NCBI GenBank assembly: GCA_000467935.1
Contig: KI259809.1
Span: 115,556-179,555 of the forward strand
Length of the DNA stretch: 64,000 bases
DNA from: Peptostreptococcaceae bacterium oral taxon 113 str. W5053
GTDB lineage: Bacteria > Bacillota > Clostridia > Tissierellales > Peptoniphilaceae
Direction of reading: 5' to 3'
Shown here: positions 46,579 to 55,020 of the stretch, piece by piece
Position numbering within the stretch: position 1 is the first letter of the stretch
Layout of the letters: each line of letters begins with the position of its first letter
Notes under the pieces: generated by a model
What the model was told of the DNA's origin: nothing
Seen by the model: only the letters and a program-made list of their open reading frames with translations
The model's database searches: none
Made by a program: the position numbers and the translations under genes

Positions 46579-48081
46579 TTAATCCTTTATTTCTTGAACA
46601 TCTCTTTGTTTTAAAAACTCGGTTTTCCAATAATCTGAATAGTTTCCAAGACCAAATTCAATCATAATTATTTTTTCTGTTCCCTCTATATGGATTTGAA
46701 GCCCGGAATTATCTAAAATTTTTCCATTTTTAATAGAGCGTAAAGAAAAATATCGAGGATTTTGAATTAAAACAAATTCTCCTGAAAAAGATACTGCCGC
46801 ATCAATGGCTGTAGGATCATAATTTTTAATTTCTTTCCAAGGTATCAAATTTTGATTTGCATGAAAAAACTTAAGCCTTGGAATCAAGTTTACCTTATAT
46901 TCCTCAAAAATTTGACCTTGATTTCCATTTGCTTGAATAATCGTATTAAAATTCCAAACGCCCTGTTGATGTATAATTCCTATTTCATCTGATTTGGGGA
47001 AAATCATATCAGATAAGTTAATTCCTAAATTGCCAATATCATTTTCAGCTTTACTTAAGACGTCTTCTAAAGCGTTCAAACCGGCTTTACCGGCAAACTC
47101 TTGAATATCTAAAGATTGAAAATAATCTAACTCATTTAAATTGTAAAGCCCCATTTTCATTTCTTTATTTACAGATAATGTATATTTATTTACTGTTGAA
47201 ATATAACTTTGTCCTACATAAGTAATATTTTTTAATAAACTATTTTCAACAAAAATACCTTCCTGTTCAAGATTTGATTCAACAGGATGTGCAAATAACC
47301 GATCGACAAAAACTTCATTTTTATGATAACCTTCATTGCCAATAATCCAAAAGCCAGATTTACGCGGAACAAATAATTGAGAAGATTTTGCGACAAGAGG
47401 TTTTGTCTCTTGATGTCCATTCCAATAAACTAAATATGTTGAATAATCAGCAGAAGTAAACTCTGTGCCTTTCGTAGAATTATTCCTAACCCCAATCAAC
47501 ATAGATATCGGTTCTTTTTGATATTCTTTTGTAATTACCGTTTCCTTTTTTTTCGATAAAATTTCATCTGATTGTTGTATCACTGCAGAGTCAATTTTTT
47601 CGGAAATTTTTTCAAAGAATAAGAAATAGCCTTTATATGGAAAAATTATTTCTTTTGAATTAAGTTTTATAATATTGTGATATAATCCTTGCTCTTCATC
47701 AGAAATGATAATAACATCGTATTGCGTATTATTTAACCCTATACTTTCTCTGTATCTTGAGTAATTCTTGAGCAGAAAGTCTTGAATGTTGAGGCGAACA
47801 CCTTTATACGAAGGTGTTAATGTTATATAATCCGAAAAACGAAATAATTTTGTCGAAATATACAGTTCATCACCTATTGCAGATTCACTTTCTTCTGAAG
47901 TTCCGTCTGATTTTATCGGTACTATTTTTTTTATTTTCCATGTTCCTTGCAAAGGCGCCTCTTCAATCTTCGGTGCTGATATGTCTTCTAATGTATTTTC
48001 GCTTCCAAATAAATTGTATGGAATACAGGAAGAACACAACAAAACAACAATACAGAAAAAAAACAATAGTTTTTTATTCAC
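46579..48081 (-). CDS. Large lipoprotein of unknown function
   Basis: A 500-residue protein with a lipoprotein signal (LLFFFCIVVLLCSSC; lipobox Cys about 19). I do not recognise the family. The mature part is soluble and mostly beta-rich in appearance, with PLQGTWKIKKI near the start that looks like a lipocalin-type or META-like opening. The GTG start has GGGAGG 8 nt upstream and overlaps the kinase stop by 8 nt (GTGAATAA). Placement directly after a histidine kinase suggests an envelope-stress or signal role; that is inference. Confidence 0.75.
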   Translation of the reverse strand: MNKKLLFFFCIVVLLCSSCIPYNLFGSENTLEDISAPKIEEAPLQGTWKIKKIVPIKSDGTSEESESAIGDELYISTKLFRFSDYITLTPSYKGVRLNIQDFLLKNYSRYRESIGLNNTQYDVIIISDEEQGLYHNIIKLNSKEIIFPYKGYFLFFEKISEKIDSAVIQQSDEILSKKKETVITKEYQKEPISMLIGVRNNSTKGTEFTSADYSTYLVYWNGHQETKPLVAKSSQLFVPRKSGFWIIGNEGYHKNEVFVDRLFAHPVESNLEQEGIFVENSLLKNITYVGQSYISTVNKYTLSVNKEMKMGLYNLNELDYFQSLDIQEFAGKAGLNALEDVLSKAENDIGNLGINLSDMIFPKSDEIGIIHQQGVWNFNTIIQANGNQGQIFEEYKVNLIPRLKFFHANQNLIPWKEIKNYDPTAIDAAVSFSGEFVLIQNPRYFSLRSIKNGKILDNSGLQIHIEGTEKIIMIEFGLGNYSDYWKTEFLKQRDVQEIKD

Positions 48082-49489
48082 GGAATAAACCTCCCTTTGG
48101 GAGAATAACCTTAAACGAAGTTCCTTCTCCTTCCCTACTTTTTATTTCCATATAACCGCCATGAAGTTCAACAATTTCTTCTGAGATACTAAGCCCTAAT
48201 CCCGTATGAGAATGACTGTTTGAGCCCTTGTAAAATCTTTCTGTAACCAATTCAATTTCTTCCTGAGTAATACCTATTCCCGTATCTATTACTTCTAAAG
48301 TTACTTCTTCACCTACATCCAAAATATTAATGACCACGGTTCCGCCACTTTCGGTAAATTTTAGGGCATTATCTAAAAAATTAATCAAAACTTGTTTAAT
48401 TCGATTTTTGTCGGCTAAAATCATAATTGGATCTCTATCATAATTTACAATTAAATCGATTTTCTCATTATTAGCTCGAATTTTAAACTGTGTGCTTAAG
48501 GATTTTGCTAAGGAAACCAAATTAAGAGGTTCTTTCTGCAATGTTATTCTTCCTGACACAAATCTTGAAAAATCTAATAATTCTTCAACCATTCCGGATA
48601 ATCGGTCACTTTCTTTTTCAATAATATCCAATCCGTCAGACATTAGTTGATTCATTCCATAATCCTCGCTTTGCAATGTAATAGCCCAACCTTTTATGGA
48701 TGTCAGCGGTGTTCTTAATTCATGAGAAATTGAAGAAATGAAATCATTTTTTATCTGCTCTTTTTTTTGAATATTTTCTGTCATAAAGTTAATTGTTCTT
48801 GCCAATTCTCCAATCTCATCTGAACGATCGACTTTAGCTTTGATATGGAAATTTCCCTCCGCAATTTGATGCGCAATTAAAGTCAATTTCCGCAAAGGCT
48901 TTACAATAGATAAAGACATTAAAGAGCTTAGCAATAAAGATAGTAAACTGACAGCTATACCGAAAATAATCAGTTTAATAATAATGCTTTGAATAACAGC
49001 ATCAATTTTTTCTAAAGATACACTTAATCTGATAATTCCAATTTGCTGTCCTCTCGATTTTAACGGTGCAGACAAAGACATAACATTGATATTGTTAAAA
49101 TTTCTTTTATAAATATATTTGCCCATATTCCCATTCTGCGCGCTAATGATATCTTCAGATTCAAGTTTTTTCCCTAAATCCGAACTTCCTATAGAATCCA
49201 TTAATACAATCCCTGTATTATCCATCAGTTGTACTTGCGCTTCTGTTCGTTTATAAAATACATCATAATCTTGCAAAACAATATTATTTAAATCATCATT
49301 TAGATATGCTTCAAATAAATCAGCAGATAATTTTATTTCATTGGTTAAAATGCCCTCCATAGAAGAATAATAAAAATAATGAACGAAATGTATTACAGCT
49401 AATTCAAAAACCAAAATTGTAATTAATATTACAACAAAAAAATTACTGATAATTTTCGTTCGAATGTTTTTATTCTTCATTTTAAACAT
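48074..49489 (-). CDS. Membrane sensor histidine kinase
   Basis: A 471-residue kinase: TM1 (FFVVILITILVFELAVIHFV), an extracellular sensor of about 120 residues, TM2 (LIIFGIAVSLLSLLLSSLMSL), HAMP, HisKA with phospho-His in SSISHELRTPLTS, and HATPase_c (NFLDNALKFT, DTGIGI, GLGLSI). It resembles the WalK/ResE class. The start may be ATG 49480 instead; AGAGGG is 2 nt from 49489 and 11 nt from 49480. The stop overlaps the lipoprotein gene. Confidence 0.9.
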   Translation of the reverse strand: MFKMKNKNIRTKIISNFFVVILITILVFELAVIHFVHYFYYSSMEGILTNEIKLSADLFEAYLNDDLNNIVLQDYDVFYKRTEAQVQLMDNTGIVLMDSIGSSDLGKKLESEDIISAQNGNMGKYIYKRNFNNINVMSLSAPLKSRGQQIGIIRLSVSLEKIDAVIQSIIIKLIIFGIAVSLLSLLLSSLMSLSIVKPLRKLTLIAHQIAEGNFHIKAKVDRSDEIGELARTINFMTENIQKKEQIKNDFISSISHELRTPLTSIKGWAITLQSEDYGMNQLMSDGLDIIEKESDRLSGMVEELLDFSRFVSGRITLQKEPLNLVSLAKSLSTQFKIRANNEKIDLIVNYDRDPIMILADKNRIKQVLINFLDNALKFTESGGTVVINILDVGEEVTLEVIDTGIGITQEEIELVTERFYKGSNSHSHTGLGLSISEEIVELHGGYMEIKSREGEGTSFKVILPKGGLFRE

Positions 49490-49495
49490 ATCCCT

Positions 49496-50182
49496 CTACT
49501 TTAATCTGTATCCAACTCCCCAAACTGTTTCCAAATATCTGGGCTTACTTGGTTCATCTTCTATTTTTGAACGTAATCTTCGTATATTTACATCAACAAT
49601 TTTTGTCTCTCCAATATAATCTTTCCCCCAGTTTTCATCCAATAACTCATTTCTGGAAAAAGCCCTTCCCGGATTATTTAAAAAAACTATCATTATAGAT
49701 AATTCTGTTGGAGTTAACTCAATCAATTCATTATTTTTGTAAAATTCTCTAGAATATAAATCGAGCTTAAATGGAGGGTATTCAATAACTTTCTCCGATT
49801 CTTCCGAAGGCATAACCCTTCTTTTTAAAGATTCAATTCGTAATATCAATTCCTTTGGATTAAACGGTTTTACCATATAATCATCCGCTCCGTGCTCCAA
49901 ACCAAGAATTTTATCAACGTCTTGGGTTTTTGCAGTAAGCATAATAATTCCGATATTGGGTTGTTCATTACGAAGAATACTACAAACCTGATATCCATCC
50001 ATTTTTGGGAGCATGATATCCAAGATTACGATATGCGGTTTGTCTCTTCTGGCAATCTCAACCCCTTCTTCTCCGTTTTCTGCTTCCAATACTGTAAAAC
50101 CACTTCGAATAAGATTAACTTTTGTAAATTTTCGAATACTTTCTTCATCCTCAACCAACAATACTTTACAGTGAATATTCAT
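49496..50182 (-). CDS. OmpR/PhoB-family response regulator
   Basis: A 228-residue regulator with receiver domain (VLLVEDEES; phospho-Asp in ILDIMLPKMDG; Lys in MVKPFNP) and a winged-helix DNA-binding domain (LTPTELSIMIVFLNNPGRAFSRNELL, VDVNIRRLRSKIE, VWGVGYRL). Pairs with the downstream kinase. ATG 50182 is chosen over the 16-codon longer frame to match family N-termini. Confidence 0.92.
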   Translation of the reverse strand: MNIHCKVLLVEDEESIRKFTKVNLIRSGFTVLEAENGEEGVEIARRDKPHIVILDIMLPKMDGYQVCSILRNEQPNIGIIMLTAKTQDVDKILGLEHGADDYMVKPFNPKELILRIESLKRRVMPSEESEKVIEYPPFKLDLYSREFYKNNELIELTPTELSIMIVFLNNPGRAFSRNELLDENWGKDYIGETKIVDVNIRRLRSKIEDEPSKPRYLETVWGVGYRLK

Positions 50183-50186
50183 ATTT

Positions 50187-51095
50187 TCAATAGCCTTTCT
50201 TTTGTTGTTCAAAAACAAATTTTCCTGCACCGATCATGCCTGCATCATTTTTTAATTGTCCTGGGACAATATTTATTTGATTTTTAAAATTACTCTCATT
50301 CTTCACAACATTTAACATTTTTTCCCACCAAACATCTTTTGAATCAATTAATCCGCCGCCCAGGACAATAGCTTCCGGGTCAAAAATATTTTGAAGATTA
50401 ACTAAATATAATCCTAAATAATTACTGAATTCATTAACTACTTTTTTAGCAATTTCATCAAACTCCAATCTTGAAAATATTTCTTGCCCTGTTAAAAGCA
50501 AACCCGTCTTTTCCTCATATGAAATGCTAATAGCAGAACCTGCGGCGTATTTTTCAATGCAACCTCGTTGACCACAAGAGCAAGCTCTTCCTCCTTGAAC
50601 AATAATGACATGACCGAATTCGCCTCCTTGAAAATGATGTCCTAGAAGTACACCTGTCTCTTTTTGAAAAATAGCCCCTCCTATTCCTGTGCCAAGGGTA
50701 AGCATTAAAAAATAATTATAATTCTCTGCTGCACCACACCATTTTTCCCCTAATAATGCAGCGTTGGCATCATTTAAAATGTAAAACTTATCGTCTGGAA
50801 AAAAAGATTGCATTTCAGACTTTAAATTACAATAACTCCAGTCATTAATATTACCACCCACATCTAATATTTGTCCTTGCAACACATCTACCGTACCTGG
50901 AGTTCCTATTCCTATGCCTTCAATTTTTTCAGGATGAAGTTGAAATATACATTGTTGTAATTGATGAATAACAGCTTCTTTTCCTTGTCCTCCATAGGAA
51001 GGCATTGATATCTTATCAAAAATGTTTCCTTGTTCATCGATTATGGCTGCGTTTATCTTAGTGCCTCCCAAGTCTATACCTATAACATATTTCAT
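50187..51095 (-). CDS. ROK-family glucokinase
   Basis: A 302-residue sugar kinase: N-terminal ATP site GIDLGGTKINAAIID, active site NDANAALLGEKW, GGEFGHVII, and the zinc-binding CSCGQRGCIEKYAAG. It phosphorylates glucose or a related hexose. It overlaps the rluD-like gene by 4 nt (ATGA). Confidence 0.92.
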   Translation of the reverse strand: MKYVIGIDLGGTKINAAIIDEQGNIFDKISMPSYGGQGKEAVIHQLQQCIFQLHPEKIEGIGIGTPGTVDVLQGQILDVGGNINDWSYCNLKSEMQSFFPDDKFYILNDANAALLGEKWCGAAENYNYFLMLTLGTGIGGAIFQKETGVLLGHHFQGGEFGHVIIVQGGRACSCGQRGCIEKYAAGSAISISYEEKTGLLLTGQEIFSRLEFDEIAKKVVNEFSNYLGLYLVNLQNIFDPEAIVLGGGLIDSKDVWWEKMLNVVKNESNFKNQINIVPGQLKNDAGMIGAGKFVFEQQKKGY

Positions 51096-52063
51096 ATTCT
51101 ATTCTCCTTATTCCAATTAAAAACTTTTATGAAATTATCCGGCAAAGGACAACCTATTTCCATGCCTTTTAAATAAGATAATCCTTCTATATGATTAAAT
51201 TTAATTCTGTTACTTTGCAATAGTTGAAATTCAATCCCCAACTTTTCTTTTAATATTTTATTTTTTTGTAAATTTCCATATTTTGGATCCCCCATTAAAG
51301 GAAGGTTGATAGAGGACAAATGTGCTCTAATTTGATGTGTCCTGCCTGTAATTAAGTGTACTTCTACGTCTGTAAAACCATTATATCTTTTTATCGGTTT
51401 AATATTTGTAAGTATTTTTTTCCCTATTTCCTCCTTTACAATTCGTACTTTATTATCATCTTTATTTTTTATTAAAAAATTACTTAACTCTATCGGTTGA
51501 TTAATTCTTCCAAATACCAATGCTCTATAATACTTTTCTACCTGATGTTCTCTAAAAGCTTTTGTAAGGTTTTGCAATGCTATTAAATTTTTTGCTCCAA
51601 GGATCAACCCGCATGTATTTCTATCTAACCGATTAACTACGGCAGGTGTAAATGTTTTCTCAAGTCTTGGAATGTATTCCTTTTTCCTAATTAAATAAGA
51701 GATTAAGAAATCAATTAAAGTCCTTCCGTAATCTTTAGGTGATGCTGCATGTACCAATATCCCAACCGGTTTGTTTATTACGATAATATTTTCGTCTTCA
51801 AAAACAATATTTAATTTTTCTAATGATTCATAGATAGTTTTTTCTTCTATCCATTTTTGAATCATTTCATCAGCAATATAAATATCTAATTGATCTTTAC
51901 TTTCTAACATATATTGTGCAGAAACATGTTTTCCGTTTACTCGAATCATTTTTTTTCGAATTATTTTTTGAATGGTTGATAAAGGTGCCCTTTTAAAATA
52001 TTTTTTTAAAAAACGATCTAATCGTTGTTGTGAATCGTTTTTTTCGATGATTACGGTATGCAT
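51092..52063 (-). CDS. RluA/RluD-family pseudouridine synthase
   Basis: A 323-residue rRNA/tRNA modifying enzyme with an N-terminal S4 domain (QRLDRFLKKYFKRAPLSTIQKIIRKKMIRVN) and the catalytic block VVNRLDRNTCGLIL with the essential Asp. Also RTHQIRAHLSSINLPLMGDPKYG. Target site not predictable. AAGGAGG precedes ATG 52063. It is first in the ten-gene unit. Confidence 0.93.
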   Translation of the reverse strand: MHTVIIEKNDSQQRLDRFLKKYFKRAPLSTIQKIIRKKMIRVNGKHVSAQYMLESKDQLDIYIADEMIQKWIEEKTIYESLEKLNIVFEDENIIVINKPVGILVHAASPKDYGRTLIDFLISYLIRKKEYIPRLEKTFTPAVVNRLDRNTCGLILGAKNLIALQNLTKAFREHQVEKYYRALVFGRINQPIELSNFLIKNKDDNKVRIVKEEIGKKILTNIKPIKRYNGFTDVEVHLITGRTHQIRAHLSSINLPLMGDPKYGNLQKNKILKEKLGIEFQLLQSNRIKFNHIEGLSYLKGMEIGCPLPDNFIKVFNWNKENRI

Positions 52064-52080
52064 TATTTCCTCCTTACTTT

Positions 52081-52086
52081 ATTATA
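52081..52086 (-). promoter_or_regulatory. -10 element upstream of the rluD-like operon
   Basis: TATAAT on the - strand, 18 nt before the rluD-like start codon. No good -35. It lies just after the terminator of the preceding gene. Confidence 0.45.
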
Positions 52087-52108
52087 CACAATTTGAAGAA
52101 TTTCGCAT

Positions 52109-52131
52109 AAAAAAACGGTCTTATGACCGTT
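52109..52131 (-). terminator. Terminator of the small membrane protein gene
   Basis: On the - strand AACGGTC (52131-52125), loop ATAA, GACCGTT (52120-52114), then T residues. The stem starts within the TAA stop codon. Confidence 0.88.
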
Positions 52132-52639
52132 ATTTCATAAGAACATCTATAATTTCATCAATAGACATTCCTTTTTCAATTTTCTTTGTACCTGCTTTTA
52201 TTTTTCCTTCAACTTTTCGTTCTTTTACTCTGTCTACAAAATCATAGATATTTTGAATTAATTCCCGATCCTTTAATTCTTTTGCAACTATAAACATATC
52301 ACTGACATCCGTAAAATTAATCGTATATGTTTCAATAGTATGATTTTCACCTGTATCTTCAACATGAACAGTATGTTTTGTAATTTCATCTGAAGTTGCC
52401 AATTCTTCCATATTCGGATTTTTGGTCTCATGAATAACCGCTTCTTTATTTTCATCCGTTCCTTCATTCGTTGCAATTGTAACAGGAGTTCCTTGAGATT
52501 TAAATAAATCTTTTGCTCCAAACATTTTATTTAATCTCCAATAAATTAAAATGCCTATACCAGCAATTATAAATAATATAAATACATATCGTATTAAATC
52601 ATAAAAAACATCTTTTGTTTTCTCCCAAGAATTATTCAT
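52130..52639 (-). CDS. Small membrane protein with YceG/MltG-like C-terminal motif
   Basis: A 169-residue protein with one transmembrane segment (YDLIRYVFILFIIAGIGILIYW) then an acidic extracytoplasmic part ending in KIKAGTKKIEKGMSIDEIIDVLMK, which is like the small N-terminal repeat of MltG/YceG transglycosylases. The MltG catalytic domain is missing. The start is ATG 52639 with AGGGGG upstream; the longer in-frame ORF would read through the tRNA. Function unknown. Confidence 0.72.
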   Translation of the reverse strand: MNNSWEKTKDVFYDLIRYVFILFIIAGIGILIYWRLNKMFGAKDLFKSQGTPVTIATNEGTDENKEAVIHETKNPNMEELATSDEITKHTVHVEDTGENHTIETYTINFTDVSDMFIVAKELKDRELIQNIYDFVDRVKERKVEGKIKAGTKKIEKGMSIDEIIDVLMK

Positions 52640-52692
52640 CATCTTCCCCCTTCTTACATCTATTATAATCAGTAGAAAATAAATGTGCAAAT

Positions 52693-52717
52693 AAAAAGGA
52701 CATTCTTTAAATGCCCT
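52693..52717 (-). terminator. Terminator after tRNA-Pro
   Basis: On the - strand GGGCATT pairs with AATGTCC (one G-T pair) followed by TTTTT. It begins 9 nt after the tRNA CCA end. Confidence 0.8.
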
Positions 52718-52725
52718 ATAAAAAT

Positions 52726-52802
52726 TGGTCGGGATGACAGGATTCGAACCTGCGACCCCAAGTACCCCATACTTGTACGCTACCGGACTGCGCCACATCC
52801 CG
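52726..52802 (-). tRNA. tRNA-Pro (anticodon GGG)
   Basis: A complete cloverleaf, 77 nt with encoded CCA. Acceptor CGGGATG pairs with CATCCCG; D arm GCGC...GCGT; anticodon stem CAAGT/ACTTG with loop ATGGGGT gives anticodon GGG; T arm GCAGG-TTCGAAT-CCTGT. It reads CCC and CCU codons. Confidence 0.95.
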
Positions 52803-52806
52803 ACGA

Positions 52807-52831
52807 GATACATGTTATAAATACATGTATC
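52807..52831 (-). other. 9-bp hairpin between rplS and tRNA-Pro
   Basis: GATACATGT (52807-52815) and ACATGTATC (52823-52831) form a perfect stem around a 7-nt loop. There is no T tract after it on the - strand, so it may be a processing or stabilising structure for a joint rplS-tRNA transcript instead of a terminator. Confidence 0.65.
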
Positions 52832-52838
52832 AAAGCTT

Positions 52839-53186
52839 TTAATAATTTTTAAGTTCTTTAACTTTTGCAGCCTTACCTTGTCTATCTCGTAAATAGAATA
52901 ATTTTGCTCTGCGGACTTTACCTCGGCGAGTAACCTTTATTCCTTTAATACGCGGAGAATGATATGGAAAAGTTCTTTCCACACCAATTCCATAAGACAA
53001 TCTACGAACGGTAAAAGTCTTTCTGGCTCCACTGTTTTGCATTTTGATAACAGTTCCTTCAAATACTTGAATTCTTTCTCTTGTGCCTTCCTTAATCAAA
53101 TAAGAAACAGCGATAGTGTCACCTACATGGAAGTCAAATTCTTCTGTTCGTAATTGTTGTTGTTCAATTTCCTTAATAATATCCAT
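52839..53186 (-). CDS. rplS: 50S ribosomal protein L19
   Basis: A 115-residue L19 protein: [48 protein letters not shown] and [15 protein letters not shown] are family blocks. ATG 53186 follows AGGAGG. It is the last gene of the ffh-rpsP-khpA-rimM-trmD-rplS block, with its own promoter. Confidence 0.98.
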   Translation of the reverse strand: MDIIKEIEQQQLRTEEFDFHVGDTIAVSYLIKEGTRERIQVFEGTVIKMQNSGARKTFTVRRLSYGIGVERTFPYHSPRIKGIKVTRRGKVRRAKLFYLRDRQGKAAKVKELKNY

Positions 53187-53251
53187 TTTTATTATCCTCC
53201 TAAGTCATAGATGTTCATGTCATTTATACAGAGGACCATCCGTCTTCGCAA
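53187..53251 (-). promoter_or_regulatory. Putative L19 leader RNA
   Basis: The 65-nt leader before rplS holds GGATG...CATCT and a TCCTC segment (around 53227) able to pair with GAGGA of the ribosome-binding site. The sequence ACGGATGGTCCTCTG and the ACATCTATGACTTAGGAGG end fit what I recall of the Firmicutes L19 leader motif. Not verified by a covariance model. Confidence 0.55.
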
Positions 53252-53257
53252 TTATTG

Positions 53258-53286
53258 AGTATATCATATCACTTAATATTTTTCAA
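53258..53286 (-). promoter_or_regulatory. Sigma-A promoter of rplS, inside the trmD 3' end
   Basis: On the - strand TTGAAA (53286-53281), 17-nt spacer, TATACT (53263-53258). The -35 is within the last codons of trmD. Confidence 0.7.
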
Positions 53287-53955
53287 TTGTTTTATTAAAT
53301 CCGGTCGTTTTCTTTCCGTTTTTTCCAAAGATTGTTGTTTTTGCCATTTTTCAATATTAGCATGATGTCCAGATAGCAATACATCCGGAACTTGCAATCC
53401 CATAAAGTCTCTCGGTCTTGTGTATTGTGGATATTTCAACAACCCATTGGATAAAGAGTCTTCTAAAACGCTGTTATCATTTCCTAAAGCACCATCCAGC
53501 CGACGCACAATACCGTCAATTAACACCATAGCAGGCAATTCTCCGCCGCTTAATACATAATCGCCTATAGATATTTCTTCATCTACATCTAATTCTATTA
53601 TTCTTTCATCAATTCCTTCATAATGTCCGCATAATAAAACCAAATGTTTTTTTTTCGATAATTCTATAAGTTTTTCTTGTGTCAATACCTGTCCTTGGGG
53701 AGATAAAAAAATTACATACCCGTCTTTCTTTTTTGCCCAAGAAATTGCATCATGAAGCGGTTGTGGTGTCATCAACATTCCACAACCTCCTCCATATAAC
53801 TCATCATCAACTTTACGGTGTTTTTCTTTAGAAAAATCTCTTATATTAATGCTATTTAGTGAAAAAATTTCTTTTTCAATTGCTCTTCCTATTACCCCAT
53901 AAGAATTTAAAACATCAACTACTTCCGGAAATAATGTTAATACATCAATCTCCAT
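53269..53955 (-). CDS. trmD: tRNA (guanine-N1)-methyltransferase TrmD
   Basis: A 228-residue SPOUT-class enzyme forming m1G37. It has EIDVLTLFPEVVDVLNSYGVIGRA, GGGCGMLM, LLCGHYEGIDERI and the trefoil-knot SIGDYVLSGGELPAMVLID. ATG 53955 has GAGGGG 7 nt upstream; the TTG 53970 extension is rejected. Overlaps rimM by 11 nt. Confidence 0.97.
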   Translation of the reverse strand: MEIDVLTLFPEVVDVLNSYGVIGRAIEKEIFSLNSINIRDFSKEKHRKVDDELYGGGCGMLMTPQPLHDAISWAKKKDGYVIFLSPQGQVLTQEKLIELSKKKHLVLLCGHYEGIDERIIELDVDEEISIGDYVLSGGELPAMVLIDGIVRRLDGALGNDNSVLEDSLSNGLLKYPQYTRPRDFMGLQVPDVLLSGHHANIEKWQKQQSLEKTERKRPDLIKQLKNIK

Positions 53956-54451
53956 CTTGCATCCCCTCAATTAAGCGGACGATTAATTTATTATGTTCAA
54001 AATCTCTTATTTTAATGAATGCATCTACCGCTGGAAGTAATATTTCTTTTCCATTTTTATTTCGAACAACATAAATATCATTCACCGCTCCTTGAATAAT
54101 ATCATCTAAAGTTCCAAGATATTGCTCTGATTCGGTAAAAACCTCTAATCCTAAAAGTTGAAAAAAATAATACTTTCCATTTTCTAATTTAGGTAATTGA
54201 TCTTCATCAATTCTTAAAATCACTTTTCTCATTAATTCGGCATCATTCATTGATAAGATTCCGTCCAAAGAAATTAAAAAGACACTTTTAAATGGTCGAA
54301 TAAAATTGACTTTTGTCTTCTTTAAATTCTCACCAAGGTACAAGTAGTCTATATTATCAAAGAAATTTTTTTCATTAACATACGGCCACATTTTCATCTC
54401 TCCCTTAATTCCATGGGGAGAAATAATTTCACCTACTTGAAATTTTCTCAT
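53945..54451 (-). CDS. rimM: 16S rRNA processing protein RimM
   Basis: A 168-residue 30S maturation factor: FQVGEIISPHGIKGEMKMWP at the N-terminus and a C-terminal PRC-barrel (YFFQLLGLEVFTESEQYLGTLDDIIQ ... EILLPAVDAFIKIRD). It binds S19. The ATG follows the khpA stop by 1 nt; no strong ribosome-binding site, so coupling is likely. Confidence 0.95.
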   Translation of the reverse strand: MRKFQVGEIISPHGIKGEMKMWPYVNEKNFFDNIDYLYLGENLKKTKVNFIRPFKSVFLISLDGILSMNDAELMRKVILRIDEDQLPKLENGKYYFFQLLGLEVFTESEQYLGTLDDIIQGAVNDIYVVRNKNGKEILLPAVDAFIKIRDFEHNKLIVRLIEGMQDGD

Positions 54452-54452
54452 T

Positions 54453-54701
54453 TTATTCAACAATTTCTACATAAACTTTTTCATTATTTTTTATAGCTGC
54501 CGCTTTAACTACAAGCCGAATAGCTTTTGCGATTCTACCTTGTTTACCGATGATTTTCCCCATATCACTTTCATGTGCATGAATTTGGACTGTTGAGGAA
54601 TCTTCTTCGGTAACCACTTCAACTCTAAGTTGATCGGGATATTCTACAAGTGCCTCGCAAATGCTCCTTACCAAATCTTCAATGGCTATTTTGTTGTCCA
54701 T
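54453..54701 (-). CDS. khpA: KH-domain RNA-binding protein KhpA (YlqC)
   Basis: An 82-residue single KH domain with GxxG loop in MGKIIGKQGRIAKAIRLV. Partner of KhpB in some Gram-positive species. Lies between rpsP and rimM as in other Firmicutes. Confidence 0.94.
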   Translation of the reverse strand: MDNKIAIEDLVRSICEALVEYPDQLRVEVVTEEDSSTVQIHAHESDMGKIIGKQGRIAKAIRLVVKAAAIKNNEKVYVEIVE

Positions 54702-54704
54702 TTA

Positions 54705-54989
54705 TTATTCTGCACTTTCTTCCACAACCGTATCCACTGTCTTAGTTTCATAAACTCCATTGACTTTAAATAATTTGTCAACTGTGATAGTAGGTTGGGC
54801 ACCGTTTTTTAACCAATATAATGCACGTTCATTATTGATTTTAAATAATTTTTCCTTAGTAAGAGGGTTATAATACCCTAATTCTTCAATTGAACGTCCA
54901 TCTCTAGCTACACGAGAATCAGCAACAACTACACGATAAAATGGATTTTTCTTTGATCCCATTCTTTTTAATCTGATTTTTACTGCCAT
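54705..54989 (-). CDS. rpsP: 30S ribosomal protein S16
   Basis: A 94-residue S16: [36 protein letters not shown], and a short acidic tail. ATG 54989 follows AAGGAGG. Confidence 0.98.
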   Translation of the reverse strand: MAVKIRLKRMGSKKNPFYRVVVADSRVARDGRSIEELGYYNPLTKEKLFKINNERALYWLKNGAQPTITVDKLFKVNGVYETKTVDTVVEESAE

Positions 54990-55020
54990 TATTTACTCCT
55001 CCTTAAAATATTGTTCTTTT

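Noticed and set aside
52640..52813. N-terminal extension of the small membrane protein ORF up to 52813
   Set aside because: It would translate the tRNA-Pro gene and its terminator; a proper ribosome-binding site is at 52643-52650.
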